Origin: Natrarchaeobaculum sulfurireducens
GTDB lineage: Archaea; Halobacteriota; Halobacteria; Halobacteriales; Natrialbaceae
Assembly (NCBI RefSeq): GCF_003430825.1
Contig: NZ_CP024047.1
Span: forward strand, 2,480,001 to 2,544,000
Reading direction: 5' to 3'
Length of the DNA: 64,000 bases
Each line of letters opens with the position of its first letter. Within the stretch, counting starts at the first letter, position 1. Made by a program: the position numbers and the translations under genes. Below, piece after piece: positions 25,184 through 33,345 of the stretch. Below the pieces are notes generated by a model, which was not told the DNA's origin, made no database searches, and saw only the letters and a list, made by a program, of their open reading frames with translations.

Positions 25184-26163
25184 CGCGAGCCGATCCGCCG
25201 GTCTGGTCGTCCCCCTCGAGCGATCCCGCGGACGAGACCTTCGGCGACGTCGTCGAACCCATCCGCGTCGAGCCGGACGAACCCGTTCGAGCGGCCGATC
25301 TCGAGGCCTACGACGCCGTTCTCGTCGGCGAGCCCTTCGACGCCGCGGTCATCGGTCGAACGGGCGCGAGAGACGGCCCGGACGCGATCCGCGAGGCCCT
25401 CGCAGGTGTAAAGAGCCACCACTTTACCGCGGGATCGATCGCCGCCGTCGGCGACTACGGCGACGTCGAACCGGCGACGACCGACCTCGAGTCGATCCGC
25501 GAGGGCGTCCGTGAGGCCGCCGAAACCGTCCACGAGTCGGCGGCGCTCCCGGTCTTTCTCGGCGGGGACAACTCCCTGACGGTGCCCAACGTCGTCCCGC
25601 TGCTCGAGCACGGTCGCGTTGGCGTCGTCAACCTCGACGCCCACCTCGACGTCCGCGCGGTCCGAGCGGAGCCAACGAGCGGCACGCCCTATCGGGAGCT
25701 GCTCGAGGCCGGCCTCGATGCCTACACCTGCGTCGGCGTACGCCACTTCGAGACGTCGACCGTCTACGCCGACTACCTCGAGGAACGCGGCGGCACCGTC
25801 GTCACCGCAGCGGATGTCGGCCGCGACCTCGAGGGTGCGCTCGATCGGGCTCGGGACGCCGTCTCCGACGTCGATGCGGTCTACGTGAGCGTCGACTGTG
25901 ACGTCCTCGACGCCGCACACGCCCCGGGCGTGAGTGCCCCGACGCCGGGTGGACTGACGCCACGTGAGCTGTTCCGGCTCGTCTACGAACTGGCGAGAGA
26001 CCACCGACTCGTCGGACTCGAGGTCGTCGAATGTGCACCGCCGCTCGATCGGAATGGTCGAACCGCCGACGCCGCAGCCAGGGTCGTCGCGCACGCACTC
26101 GCCGGTGCGACGAGCCGCGGGGACGGGAATCGACACGGCGATAGAGGGGGTGAACGTCGATGA
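25180..26163 (+). CDS. hutG: Formimidoylglutamase (ureohydrolase family)
   Basis: A 327-residue arginase-fold enzyme that hydrolyses N-formimidoyl-glutamate to glutamate and formamide, last step of the pathway. Metal-site motifs: GGDNS (128-132), DAHLD (Asp153, His155, Asp157) and SVDCD (Asp239, Asp241). The first motif has Asn131 where arginases carry the His of GGDHS, so one manganese ligand differs. Both start and stop overlap neighbours by ATGA, so translational coupling to hutU and hutI is likely. The long frame upstream of this start overlaps hutU and is not coding. Confidence 0.92.
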   Translation: MTRADPPVWSSPSSDPADETFGDVVEPIRVEPDEPVRAADLEAYDAVLVGEPFDAAVIGRTGARDGPDAIREALAGVKSHHFTAGSIAAVGDYGDVEPATTDLESIREGVREAAETVHESAALPVFLGGDNSLTVPNVVPLLEHGRVGVVNLDAHLDVRAVRAEPTSGTPYRELLEAGLDAYTCVGVRHFETSTVYADYLEERGGTVVTAADVGRDLEGALDRARDAVSDVDAVYVSVDCDVLDAAHAPGVSAPTPGGLTPRELFRLVYELARDHRLVGLEVVECAPPLDRNGRTADAAARVVAHALAGATSRGDGNRHGDRGGERR

Positions 26164-27473
26164 CCGACGCCGACCTGGTCGTCCACGGCGCGGCCGAACT
26201 CGTCGTCGGTCCGGCGACGGGAACGACCGACGGAGGCCATCCAGGGGCTCACGAGCCGCCAACGGAGCCGGACGCGGTCCTCGAGCGGCTCGAGGATGGC
26301 GCGGTCGCAGTCACCGACGGCCACGTCGTTGCGGTCGGTCCGACCGACGAGGTCGTCCGGGAGTATCCACCCGAAAGCGCCAACAGAGCCGTCGACGCGG
26401 CCGGTCGGGCCGTACTCCCCGGGTTCGTCGACAGCCACACCCACGCCGTCTTCGCCGGGGATCGATCCGACGAGTTCGCGGCCAAACTTCGCGGAAAATC
26501 CTACCAGGAGATTCTCGCCGAGGGCGGCGGCATCTTGCGGACGGTTCAGGCCACGCGCAAGGCAAGCGCGGACGACCTCCTCGAGCGATTGCTCGGTCAT
26601 CTCGATGAGGCGCTGGCCGGTGGCGCGACGACGGTCGAAGTGAAATCGGGCTACGGTCTCGAGACCGACACCGAGCGACGGCTGCTCGAGGTGATCCGAC
26701 GGGCCGACGACCGTCACCCTGTTACCGTCGTCCCGACGTTCATGGGTGCCCACGCGGTGCCCGACGGGGAGTCGACGGACACCTACGTCGACCGCGTGAT
26801 CGAGGAGCAACTCCCGGCAGTCGCCGACCTGGCCGCCTTCTGTGACGTCTTCTGTGAGGAGGACGTCTTCTCCGTCGAGCAATCGCGGCGGGTGCTCGAG
26901 GCCGGCCGCGAACACGGGCTCGTACCCAAGGTACACGCCGAGGAGTTCGCCCGACTCGGCGGGAGTCGGCTCGCCGCGGACCTCGAGGCCGTCAGCGCCG
27001 ACCACCTTCTGCAAGCGACGGCCGACGACGCCACGGCGCTGGCTGAGGCGGGCGTGACGCCGACGCTCCTGCCGGGGACGGCCTTCGCCCTCGGGACGGA
27101 GTACGCAGACCCGCGGCAGTTTCTCGCAGCAGGCGGTGAAGTCGCGCTCGCGACGGACTTCAATCCGAACTGCTACGCGCCACAGCTGCCGTTCGCGGCG
27201 ACGCTGGCCTGCGTTGGGATGGGGCTCTCACCGGCCGAAGCGGTCCGTGCCGGCACCTACGCCGGCGGTCTCGCCCTCGGCGCCGATCGGCCGTCTATCG
27301 AGGCCGTTCCGGCGGGGAGCGGGACCCTCCGTGACGGTGCCCCCGGCGACTTGCTCGTGCTCGAGGCCCCATCACACGCCCACGTTCCGTATCGCTTCGG
27401 GACGTCGGTCGTCGACAGTGCGTTCATCGGCGGCGAACTGGCGTTTACGGCTGGGTTGGGGGTGAGCCGATGA
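26160..27473 (+). CDS. hutI: Imidazolonepropionase
   Basis: A 437-residue amidohydrolase that opens 4-imidazolone-5-propionate to N-formimidoyl-glutamate, third step of histidine breakdown. Metal and catalytic residues are visible: His93 and His95 in [10 protein letters not shown], His198 in GAHAV, His259 in KVHAEEF and Asp333 in ATDFNPN. Residues about 15-45 form an extra polar insertion near the N-terminus, rich in Gly, Pro and Glu, probably a surface loop. It overlaps both hutG and hutH by four bases. Confidence 0.95.
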   Translation: MTDADLVVHGAAELVVGPATGTTDGGHPGAHEPPTEPDAVLERLEDGAVAVTDGHVVAVGPTDEVVREYPPESANRAVDAAGRAVLPGFVDSHTHAVFAGDRSDEFAAKLRGKSYQEILAEGGGILRTVQATRKASADDLLERLLGHLDEALAGGATTVEVKSGYGLETDTERRLLEVIRRADDRHPVTVVPTFMGAHAVPDGESTDTYVDRVIEEQLPAVADLAAFCDVFCEEDVFSVEQSRRVLEAGREHGLVPKVHAEEFARLGGSRLAADLEAVSADHLLQATADDATALAEAGVTPTLLPGTAFALGTEYADPRQFLAAGGEVALATDFNPNCYAPQLPFAATLACVGMGLSPAEAVRAGTYAGGLALGADRPSIEAVPAGSGTLRDGAPGDLLVLEAPSHAHVPYRFGTSVVDSAFIGGELAFTAGLGVSR

Positions 27474-29047
27474 CGGTCGAACTCGATGGCGACTCGCTGA
27501 CGATCGACGACGTCGCCGCCGTCGCTCGCGATGGACAGGCGGTCTCGATCACACCCGAAGCCCGCGAGCGCGTCCGAGCGTCCCGCGAGCGCGTCGAGGA
27601 CGTACTCGAGGCCGGCGATCCCGTCTACGGCGTCAACACCGGATTCGGCGAGCTCGTCGACGAGCGGATCCCCCGGGCGGCGCTGTCGGAGCTGCAGACG
27701 AACCTCCTGCGAAGCCACGCCGCCGGCAGCGGCCGACACCTCGAGCGCGAGGCGGTGCGTGCGATGCTCGTGACGCGACTGAACGCACTCCTGAAGGGGT
27801 ATTCCGGGATCCGACTCGAGGTGCTCGAGACCCTCGCGGCTTTCCTGAACGAACCCGTTCATCCGGTCGTTCCCTCCCGTGGAAGCCTCGGGGCGTCGGG
27901 CGACCTCGCCCCGCTCGCCCACCTCGCGCTCGTGTTGATCGGTGAGGGCGAAGCGACCGTTCCGACCGGCGAAAACGGAGACGGAGACGGCGTCCGGCGA
28001 CTTCCAGGCGACGAGGCGCTGGCTGCGGTCGGCCTCGAGCCACTCGAGTTGCGGGCCAAAGAGGGGCTGGCGTTGATCAACGGCACCCAGATGACGCTCG
28101 GGCTCGCCGCGTTGCTGGTCACCGACGCCGAGCAGTGTTGCCGGGCTGCGGACGTCGCCGGCGCGCTGACGACGGAGGTCACGATGGGGACGACCGCCGC
28201 CTGTGCCGAACCGCTCCACGACGTGCGTCCCCACGGCGGCCAGGCCGAAAGCGCCCGCGTCGTCCGGCAGGTGACCGCCGGGTCAGCCGTCGTTGAGTCG
28301 CACCGGAACTGTGACCGCGTCCAGGACGCCTACTCGATTCGCTGTCTCCCACAGATTCACGGGGCCGTCCGCGATGCGGTAGCACACCTCCGCGAGGCCG
28401 TCGCAGTCGAACTCAACAGCGTCACCGACAACCCGCTCGTCTTCCCGCGTGCGGCCCTCGACGACCGCGCCTCGGGCACCGACCGCGCGGCCGTCGTCTC
28501 CGGCGGCAACTTCCACGGCGCGCCGCTCGCACATCGCCTGGACTATCTGATCGCCGCGTTGACCGACCTCGCTGCGGTCGCCGAACGACGCATCGACCGG
28601 CTGCTCAACCCGAATCTCCAGGAGTCTCACCTCCCACCGTTTCTCGCCCGCGAGTCGGGCGTCGAATCCGGCCTGATGATCGTCCAGTACACCGCCGCGT
28701 CGCTCGTCGCGGAGTGTCGAAGCGTCGGCCGTGCCGGGACCGACACCGTCCCCGTCTCCGGCGGCCAGGAAGACCACGTGAGCATGAGCGCCACCGCGGC
28801 GGTCAATGCCCGCCGCGTGCTCGAGCGCACCCGACAGGTCATCGCGGCCGAACTGCGCTGTGGCGTCGAGGCCGCCGACTACGTCGACGAGACACTCGGT
28901 GCCGGAACCGACGACGTCTACGAGACGGTGCGGACCGTCGTCCCGCCGCTGTCCGGTGATCGACGACCGGATCGGGACGTCACAGCGGTCGAAGCCCTGA
29001 TCGCCGACGGACTGCTCGACGAGACGATCGAGCCACACCTCGAGTGA
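27470..29047 (+). CDS. hutH: Histidine ammonia-lyase
   Basis: A 525-residue lyase that removes ammonia from L-histidine to give urocanate, the entry step of the pathway. The Ala142-Ser143-Gly144 triad in [14 protein letters not shown] forms the MIO cofactor by self-cyclisation. Tyr53 in [16 protein letters not shown] and QEDHVSMSA are other conserved active-site blocks. It is the last gene of hutU-G-I-H, started by an ATGA overlap with hutI. Length is typical of the family; all signature residues are present. Confidence 0.96.
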   Translation: MTVELDGDSLTIDDVAAVARDGQAVSITPEARERVRASRERVEDVLEAGDPVYGVNTGFGELVDERIPRAALSELQTNLLRSHAAGSGRHLEREAVRAMLVTRLNALLKGYSGIRLEVLETLAAFLNEPVHPVVPSRGSLGASGDLAPLAHLALVLIGEGEATVPTGENGDGDGVRRLPGDEALAAVGLEPLELRAKEGLALINGTQMTLGLAALLVTDAEQCCRAADVAGALTTEVTMGTTAACAEPLHDVRPHGGQAESARVVRQVTAGSAVVESHRNCDRVQDAYSIRCLPQIHGAVRDAVAHLREAVAVELNSVTDNPLVFPRAALDDRASGTDRAAVVSGGNFHGAPLAHRLDYLIAALTDLAAVAERRIDRLLNPNLQESHLPPFLARESGVESGLMIVQYTAASLVAECRSVGRAGTDTVPVSGGQEDHVSMSATAAVNARRVLERTRQVIAAELRCGVEAADYVDETLGAGTDDVYETVRTVVPPLSGDRRPDRDVTAVEALIADGLLDETIEPHLE

Positions 29048-29132
29048 GCAGCCCGTCGGAACAGCTCAGTCGTGGTTGCAGTTGAAAGAGGCGCGACAGA
29101 CTTTTCACCACCAAGCAATACCACCTAGTTGT

Positions 29133-30062
29133 ATGTCCGAATTCGACCAGTTCAGCGACGTCGGTGAAGCAGACGTAACGCGTGCAATCGGCCAGGAGTG
29201 GACCGAGGAGTTCATGGACTTCTCGGACTCGGACGTCATCATCGTCGGCGGCGGCCCCTCGGGGCTGACCGCCGCGAAGGAACTCGCCGAACGCGGCGTG
29301 AAGACGATGGTCGTCGAGAAGAACAACTATCTCGGCGGCGGCTTCTGGCTCGGCGGCTTTCTGATGAACAAGGTGACGGTGCGCGATCCGGCCCAGGGAA
29401 TTCTGGCGGAACTCGACGTTTCGTACAAGCAGTCTCAGGACAGCGAGGGGCTGTACGTGGCGAACGGCCCGGAAGCCTGTTCGGGACTGATCAAAGCCGC
29501 CTGTGACGCGGGCGCGAAAATGCAGAACATGACCGAGTTCACGGACATCGTCATCCGCGAGGACCACAAGGTCTCGGGGATCGTGATGAACTGGACGCCG
29601 GTCCACGCCCTCCCGCGTGAGATCACCTGCGTCGATCCCATCGCCGTCGAGGCGGACCTGGTCATCGACGCGACCGGCCATGACGCGATGGCGATCACGA
29701 AACTCGACGAGCGCGGCGTCCTCGACGCCCCCGGCGTACAGGATGCCCGCGAGCGCGGCCAGGTGATGGACCAGACCGAGAGCGAACAGTACGGCGCGCC
29801 CGGCCACGACTCGCCCGGCCACGACTCGATGTGGGTTGGCAAAAGCGAGGACGCCGTCGTCGAACACACCGGCCTCGTCCACGACGGCCTGATCGCCACG
29901 GGGATGGCCGTCGCGACCGCCTACGGCCTCCCGCGGATGGGGCCAACCTTCGGCGCGATGCTCGTCTCGGGCAAACGCGCCGCCCAGGAAGCCATCGACG
30001 AACTCGGCGTCGACGCCGACCCGGTCGACATCACCTCGAGAGCAACGCCAGCCGACGACTGA
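29133..30062 (+). CDS. thi4: Thiazole synthase Thi4
   Basis: A 309-residue enzyme making the thiazole moiety of thiamine from NAD, glycine and a sulfur source. An N-terminal Rossmann FAD/NAD-binding motif ([19 protein letters not shown], about 35-53) is followed by Glu62-x-Asn64 and the C-terminal RMGPTFGAM block. Cys166 in REITCVDP aligns with the sulfur-donating cysteine of yeast Thi4 and with the cysteine reported essential in the Haloferax volcanii homologue, so it is the cysteine type rather than the His-containing methanogen form. The start at MSEFDQF is the conserved one. The thiamine regulator ThiR is encoded about 3 kb away. Confidence 0.93.
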   Translation: MSEFDQFSDVGEADVTRAIGQEWTEEFMDFSDSDVIIVGGGPSGLTAAKELAERGVKTMVVEKNNYLGGGFWLGGFLMNKVTVRDPAQGILAELDVSYKQSQDSEGLYVANGPEACSGLIKAACDAGAKMQNMTEFTDIVIREDHKVSGIVMNWTPVHALPREITCVDPIAVEADLVIDATGHDAMAITKLDERGVLDAPGVQDARERGQVMDQTESEQYGAPGHDSPGHDSMWVGKSEDAVVEHTGLVHDGLIATGMAVATAYGLPRMGPTFGAMLVSGKRAAQEAIDELGVDADPVDITSRATPADD

Positions 30063-30112
30063 CGGCCGTCGCCGACGGAACACCCCGGTGAATCCCCACA
30101 AGCGAACACTGT

Positions 30113-30124
30113 ATATCGCGATAT
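30113..30124. promoter_or_regulatory. 12-bp palindrome at the start of the unknown 30123 gene
   Basis: ATATCGCGATAT is a perfect palindrome whose last two bases belong to the first possible ATG (30123). If translation begins instead at the second ATG (30135), the AT-rich left half lies about 22 bases upstream, where a TATA box would be, and the palindrome would work as an operator over it. Confidence 0.35.
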
Positions 30125-31007
30125 GAATTCAGCAATGGACCGTCTCGTCTGCTACCGGCCGCCGTCGACCATCGCCGCCAGGGAGGCGTCGGCGTCCCCT
30201 CAAGCGGCCAACGGCGTCGTCGACGTCGACGCCATCGCCGCCAGGGAGGCGTCGGCGTCCCCTCAAGCGGCCAACGGCGTCGTCGACGTCGACGCCATCG
30301 CCGACTGGATCGAGCCCCGCATCGACGCCGAGGTCGTCGTCCGGGATCGATTCCTCGACGTCTACCGGACCGACGACCTCGCCGAACGATTCGCCCGGGC
30401 GCGGGTGCTCTCGCCGTACGACCGCGAGACCGGCAACACCATGCTCGGAACGATCCGGTACGAAGCGCGCGCCCTCGACCAGCCCGAGCGCGAAGGCGGC
30501 GTCCTCTACGACGGCGTCCAGCTCCAGCGGGCGCTCAACGCTGCGCTCTCGAGCGAGGAACGCGGACTCGAGACGCTACACGTCGCCATCCTCGACCGGG
30601 CCATCGCTACCTGGGGCGACCACGACGGCCGCTGGCACAAGCGCGTAAGCGTGCTCGGCCAGCCCGCAGTGCTGTCGGTGCCCGGCCTCTATGAGGCACC
30701 CGCGAAACCGGAAGTGTACTACAGAGAACAGCAACGCCACGCCATGATCTCGGGTGATACGCCTCCACGAGAGGTGCTCGAGAATCAGGTCGACGGCGAG
30801 TTCCTGCTTGAACACGACCCTCGGACGACCGAGGCGCTCATGGGCTACGTCCTGCAGGCGTATCACTATCTCGAGACGGGCGAGGCCTTCTGTGACCGCG
30901 AGGGCTGTCGGCTGTTCAACGCTCACTACCACGAGGACCTGATCGACGCCCAGCTTCGCGACCCCGAGTTCTGTCCGGCCCACGCCGAACGGTACGCACT
31001 CGAGTAA
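30123..31007 (+). CDS. Uncharacterised protein with duplicated N-terminal segment and Cys/His-rich C-terminus
   Basis: 294 residues, no confident family. Residues 17-58 contain an exact in-frame duplication of a 21-residue unit (IAAREASASPQAANGVVDVDA, given here as one unit split by its two halves IAAREASASPQ and AANGVVDVDA). The C-terminal part holds Cys and His residues in the order CDREGC, LFNAHYHED and FCPAHAERY, recalling the zinc-site tail of archaemetzincins. However, the HExxH helix is not seen; the matching helix reads YVLQAYHYLE. It may be a degenerate metallopeptidase relative. The start could be 30123 or 30135. It lies downstream of thi4 in the same direction, 60 bases after its stop. 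Confidence 0.65.
   Translation: MNSAMDRLVCYRPPSTIAAREASASPQAANGVVDVDAIAAREASASPQAANGVVDVDAIADWIEPRIDAEVVVRDRFLDVYRTDDLAERFARARVLSPYDRETGNTMLGTIRYEARALDQPEREGGVLYDGVQLQRALNAALSSEERGLETLHVAILDRAIATWGDHDGRWHKRVSVLGQPAVLSVPGLYEAPAKPEVYYREQQRHAMISGDTPPREVLENQVDGEFLLEHDPRTTEALMGYVLQAYHYLETGEAFCDREGCRLFNAHYHEDLIDAQLRDPEFCPAHAERYALE
30171..30296 (+). repeat. Perfect 63-bp tandem duplication inside the 30123 gene
   Basis: Copies at 30171-30233 and 30234-30296 are identical, and a third partial copy (ATCGCCG) follows. The unit is a multiple of three, so it adds 21 residues without breaking the frame. Absence of even silent differences suggests a recent slippage or unequal exchange event. Confidence 0.95.
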
Positions 31008-31067
31008 CACGGGGTCGACGTCCCAACCGGAGCCCTCTTTTCGGGCACCCGACTTTCTGTAGGTAGC

Positions 31068-31478
31068 ATGAGTGACCCGTTTACCGTCGACGTTCCCGTT
31101 CGATACCGCGACCTCGACCCCCTCGATCACGTCAACAACGCCGTCTACGTCAGCTATCTCGAGACGGCCCGCGTGGCGTTTCTCGAGGAAGCCCTCGAAA
31201 TCCCTGCCGAGGACGTCCCGTTCGTCATTGCGAACCTCGAAATCGACTACAAGCAGCCGATCGTCGCGGACGACGAGCCGACGGTCGCCCTCTGGGTCAC
31301 CGACCTCGGCGACTCGAGCTGTACGATGGGCTACGAGATTCGCGTCGACGACGGCGTCGCGGCGACTGCCGAGACGACGATGGTCCACGTCGACCCCGAC
31401 GCGAAACGACCGACGCCGCTACCCGAACGGGCTCGAGCGTCGCTACTCGAACTCGGCGACCTCGAGACGACAGCCTGA
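31068..31478 (+). CDS. Hotdog-fold acyl-CoA thioesterase (4HBT family)
   Basis: A 136-residue hotdog protein. The N-terminal YRDLDPLDHVNNAVYVSYLE carries the 4HBT signature, with a catalytic Asp followed by HVNN, typical of YbgC/FadM-like acyl-CoA thioesterases; the central helix and strands follow as expected. It would hydrolyse an acyl-CoA to the free acid. It lies between the unknown 30123 gene and a convergent methyltransferase gene, with no clear pathway link. Confidence 0.85.
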   Translation: MSDPFTVDVPVRYRDLDPLDHVNNAVYVSYLETARVAFLEEALEIPAEDVPFVIANLEIDYKQPIVADDEPTVALWVTDLGDSSCTMGYEIRVDDGVAATAETTMVHVDPDAKRPTPLPERARASLLELGDLETTA

Positions 31479-31520
31479 GCCAGGTGAAGCCGTGGCGCAG
31501 TCGGCGCGTCGAACGAACGG

Positions 31521-32246
31521 CTAGGCGAGTCGTCCCCCAGTCAATCTCACGACGCCGAAGACGTGTGTCTCGTCGGCGATGGCGGCCGACCGCTCCCGGA
31601 GTCGGGCGTGAGCGGCGTCGATTTTCCTGTCGAGTCGCAGATGTGGATCAGTCTCGTAGCGGAGCGTCGTCGTCGGCGGCGTCGAGAGCACGACGATCGC
31701 CCGGAAGACGGCGTTGACCGGCGGCGCGTACCACTCGTCGCTGCGGGCAGCGTTCGCGAGGACGACGTGGCCATCAGGGCCGACGAGGTCACACCAGTCG
31801 TCGACCGCACCGGACGGGTCCTCGAGCATCCCAACGACGAACGTCGCGAGGATTGCGTCGATCGCCGGCTCCTCGAGCGGCGTCTCCTCGGACAGCCCGA
31901 GCGGTGGCCGCGTCGCGTCGCCCCGGACGACGTGAACGTTGTCGTACTCGCTCGTATGGTCGCGGGCGCGCTCGAGGACGGGCCCCGTGAAGTCGATTCC
32001 AACCACGACGCCGTCGGGGCCGACCTGCTCGCGTAGATACGGCAGATTTGTGCCCGTTCCACAGCCCATCTCGACGACGGTATCGCCGGGCTCGAGTCGA
32101 CAGGCGGCCGCCGCCCGCCGTCGCAGGTGAGAAATTCCCGGCGTATATCGAGCGATCAGGTCATAAAGGCTGGCCCAGCGGCCATAGAACTCCTGGGCGG
32201 TTTCGTCGTCCATCCCGACGCGGTCGCGAATCGTCATCCGATCCAT
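31521..32246 (-). CDS. Class I SAM-dependent methyltransferase
   Basis: A 241-residue Rossmann-fold methyltransferase. Motif I VVEMGCGTGTNLPYL (about 57-71), the acidic end of strand 2 (GIDFTGPVLERAR) and motif post-I (VRGDATRPPLG) bind S-adenosylmethionine. The overall pattern resembles ubiquinone/menaquinone-type small-molecule methyltransferases; the substrate is unknown. ATG 32246 begins two bases after the thiR stop, so the two genes are probably cotranscribed. Start choice among several in-frame Met codons within the first 12 residues is uncertain. Confidence 0.85.
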   Translation of the reverse strand: MDRMTIRDRVGMDDETAQEFYGRWASLYDLIARYTPGISHLRRRAAAACRLEPGDTVVEMGCGTGTNLPYLREQVGPDGVVVGIDFTGPVLERARDHTSEYDNVHVVRGDATRPPLGLSEETPLEEPAIDAILATFVVGMLEDPSGAVDDWCDLVGPDGHVVLANAARSDEWYAPPVNAVFRAIVVLSTPPTTTLRYETDPHLRLDRKIDAAHARLRERSAAIADETHVFGVVRLTGGRLA

Positions 32247-32248
32247 GA

Positions 32249-33148
32249 TCAAAGCAGCGAGCGAATCGTGTCCGCGACCGACTCGGCGTCCGGCCCCAGG
32301 ACGTAAATCAGCGGTTCGATACCCATCCCACCGGTCTGGTACAGCACGGTCGCGTCGGGGTCGACCGCGAGCGCCTCGGCGACGCTCTCACCGACGTCCG
32401 CTGACTCGTCGAACTCGGCGGTGACGTGGCCGCGGTCGACCAGTTCTGCGAGCAGTTTCGGGTCGTATCGGACGTTAGTCGCAGCGGCGGCATCTGCACC
32501 CTGTTCACGGGCGGCAAGCAACACCGTCGCCACGTGTTCGGAGACGCCAAACTCCGGGTCGGCGGGCACCGTCGCCTGTCCCTTCACGTCGAAGATCCGC
32601 CCGGGAACGCCGGCCACGTCGTCGACGTCTTCGGCGTCCGGCGTACACGCGACGAGGTTCGACCCGACCGCCGGGATAAGACCCGCGAAGCCGCTCGCGT
32701 TCTCGAGGATGCGCAAGCCGCGCCGAAGCGACGAGAGGACGCGTTCGCTCGTTCGCAGGTCGCTCTCGGGATCGTGAATTCGAAAGCTGGCTCCGTGGTC
32801 TGCGAGTTCCGGAACCGCTTCTTCGTGGAGTTGGGCGAGTACGTCACCGCCGCTCTCGAGGTCGCGTATCAGGACTTCGATCTCGATCAGCGCCTGAACG
32901 GGAGTAATCGCCCCCGACGCGAGACCGTCGGCGAGTTCCGAGACGAGCGTTTCGACGCGGTCGTCTTCGGCGATCCGGTCGTTCGTGGCGACGTCGCCGT
33001 GGGCGTACTTCGAGACGGCGCTCTGACTGATGCCAAGCACCGCCGCGACGTCGCTCTGTGTCAGCCCGCGCTCGCGGAGTTCCCCGGCCAACAGCGACCG
33101 CACCGTCGGGAGGAACTCGTCGACGACGATCTCTTCGACGAATTGCAT
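32249..33148 (-). CDS. thiR: Thiamine-responsive transcriptional regulator ThiR (HTH + ThiN domain)
   Basis: A 299-residue two-domain protein. The N-terminal helix-turn-helix (about 20-50: LTQSDVAAVLGISQSAVSKY) binds DNA. The C-terminal ThiN-like domain (about 120-299, ending in YQTGGMGIEPLIYVLG) is related to archaeal thiamine-phosphate synthase and in ThiR serves as a sensor of thiamine phosphates. Archaeal ThiR proteins control thiamine synthesis and uptake genes, and thi4 is encoded about 2.2 kb away. The start MQFVEEIVVDEF is the conserved family start; an ATG 18 codons upstream is the alternative. Confidence 0.88.
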   Translation of the reverse strand: MQFVEEIVVDEFLPTVRSLLAGELRERGLTQSDVAAVLGISQSAVSKYAHGDVATNDRIAEDDRVETLVSELADGLASGAITPVQALIEIEVLIRDLESGGDVLAQLHEEAVPELADHGASFRIHDPESDLRTSERVLSSLRRGLRILENASGFAGLIPAVGSNLVACTPDAEDVDDVAGVPGRIFDVKGQATVPADPEFGVSEHVATVLLAAREQGADAAAATNVRYDPKLLAELVDRGHVTAEFDESADVGESVAEALAVDPDATVLYQTGGMGIEPLIYVLGPDAESVADTIRSLL

Positions 33149-33345
33149 TGCTTGCTCGAGGCTACGAGCGCGTCCGGGATAACTGTGGGCCTCCACGACC
33201 ATGGGTAAACTGAGCGTACCACAGGTTCGATCGTACGCGACCGGTTTGCGTGACTGCATCGCTCGATGGATCAACCCGTCGGCGCGGCGCGGTCCGTGAG
33301 AAACGTCCAAAACTACCTATAGAGTGTTGATATACTGCTGTCATA

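Noticed and set aside
25120-26262. 380-codon minus-strand frame opposite hutG
   Set aside because: Shadow of hutG, which has intact metal motifs and ATGA overlaps on both sides.
29048-29132. Possible TPP riboswitch upstream of thi4
   Set aside because: The 85-base leader lacks the conserved TPP-box sequences, and control by ThiR is a sufficient explanation.
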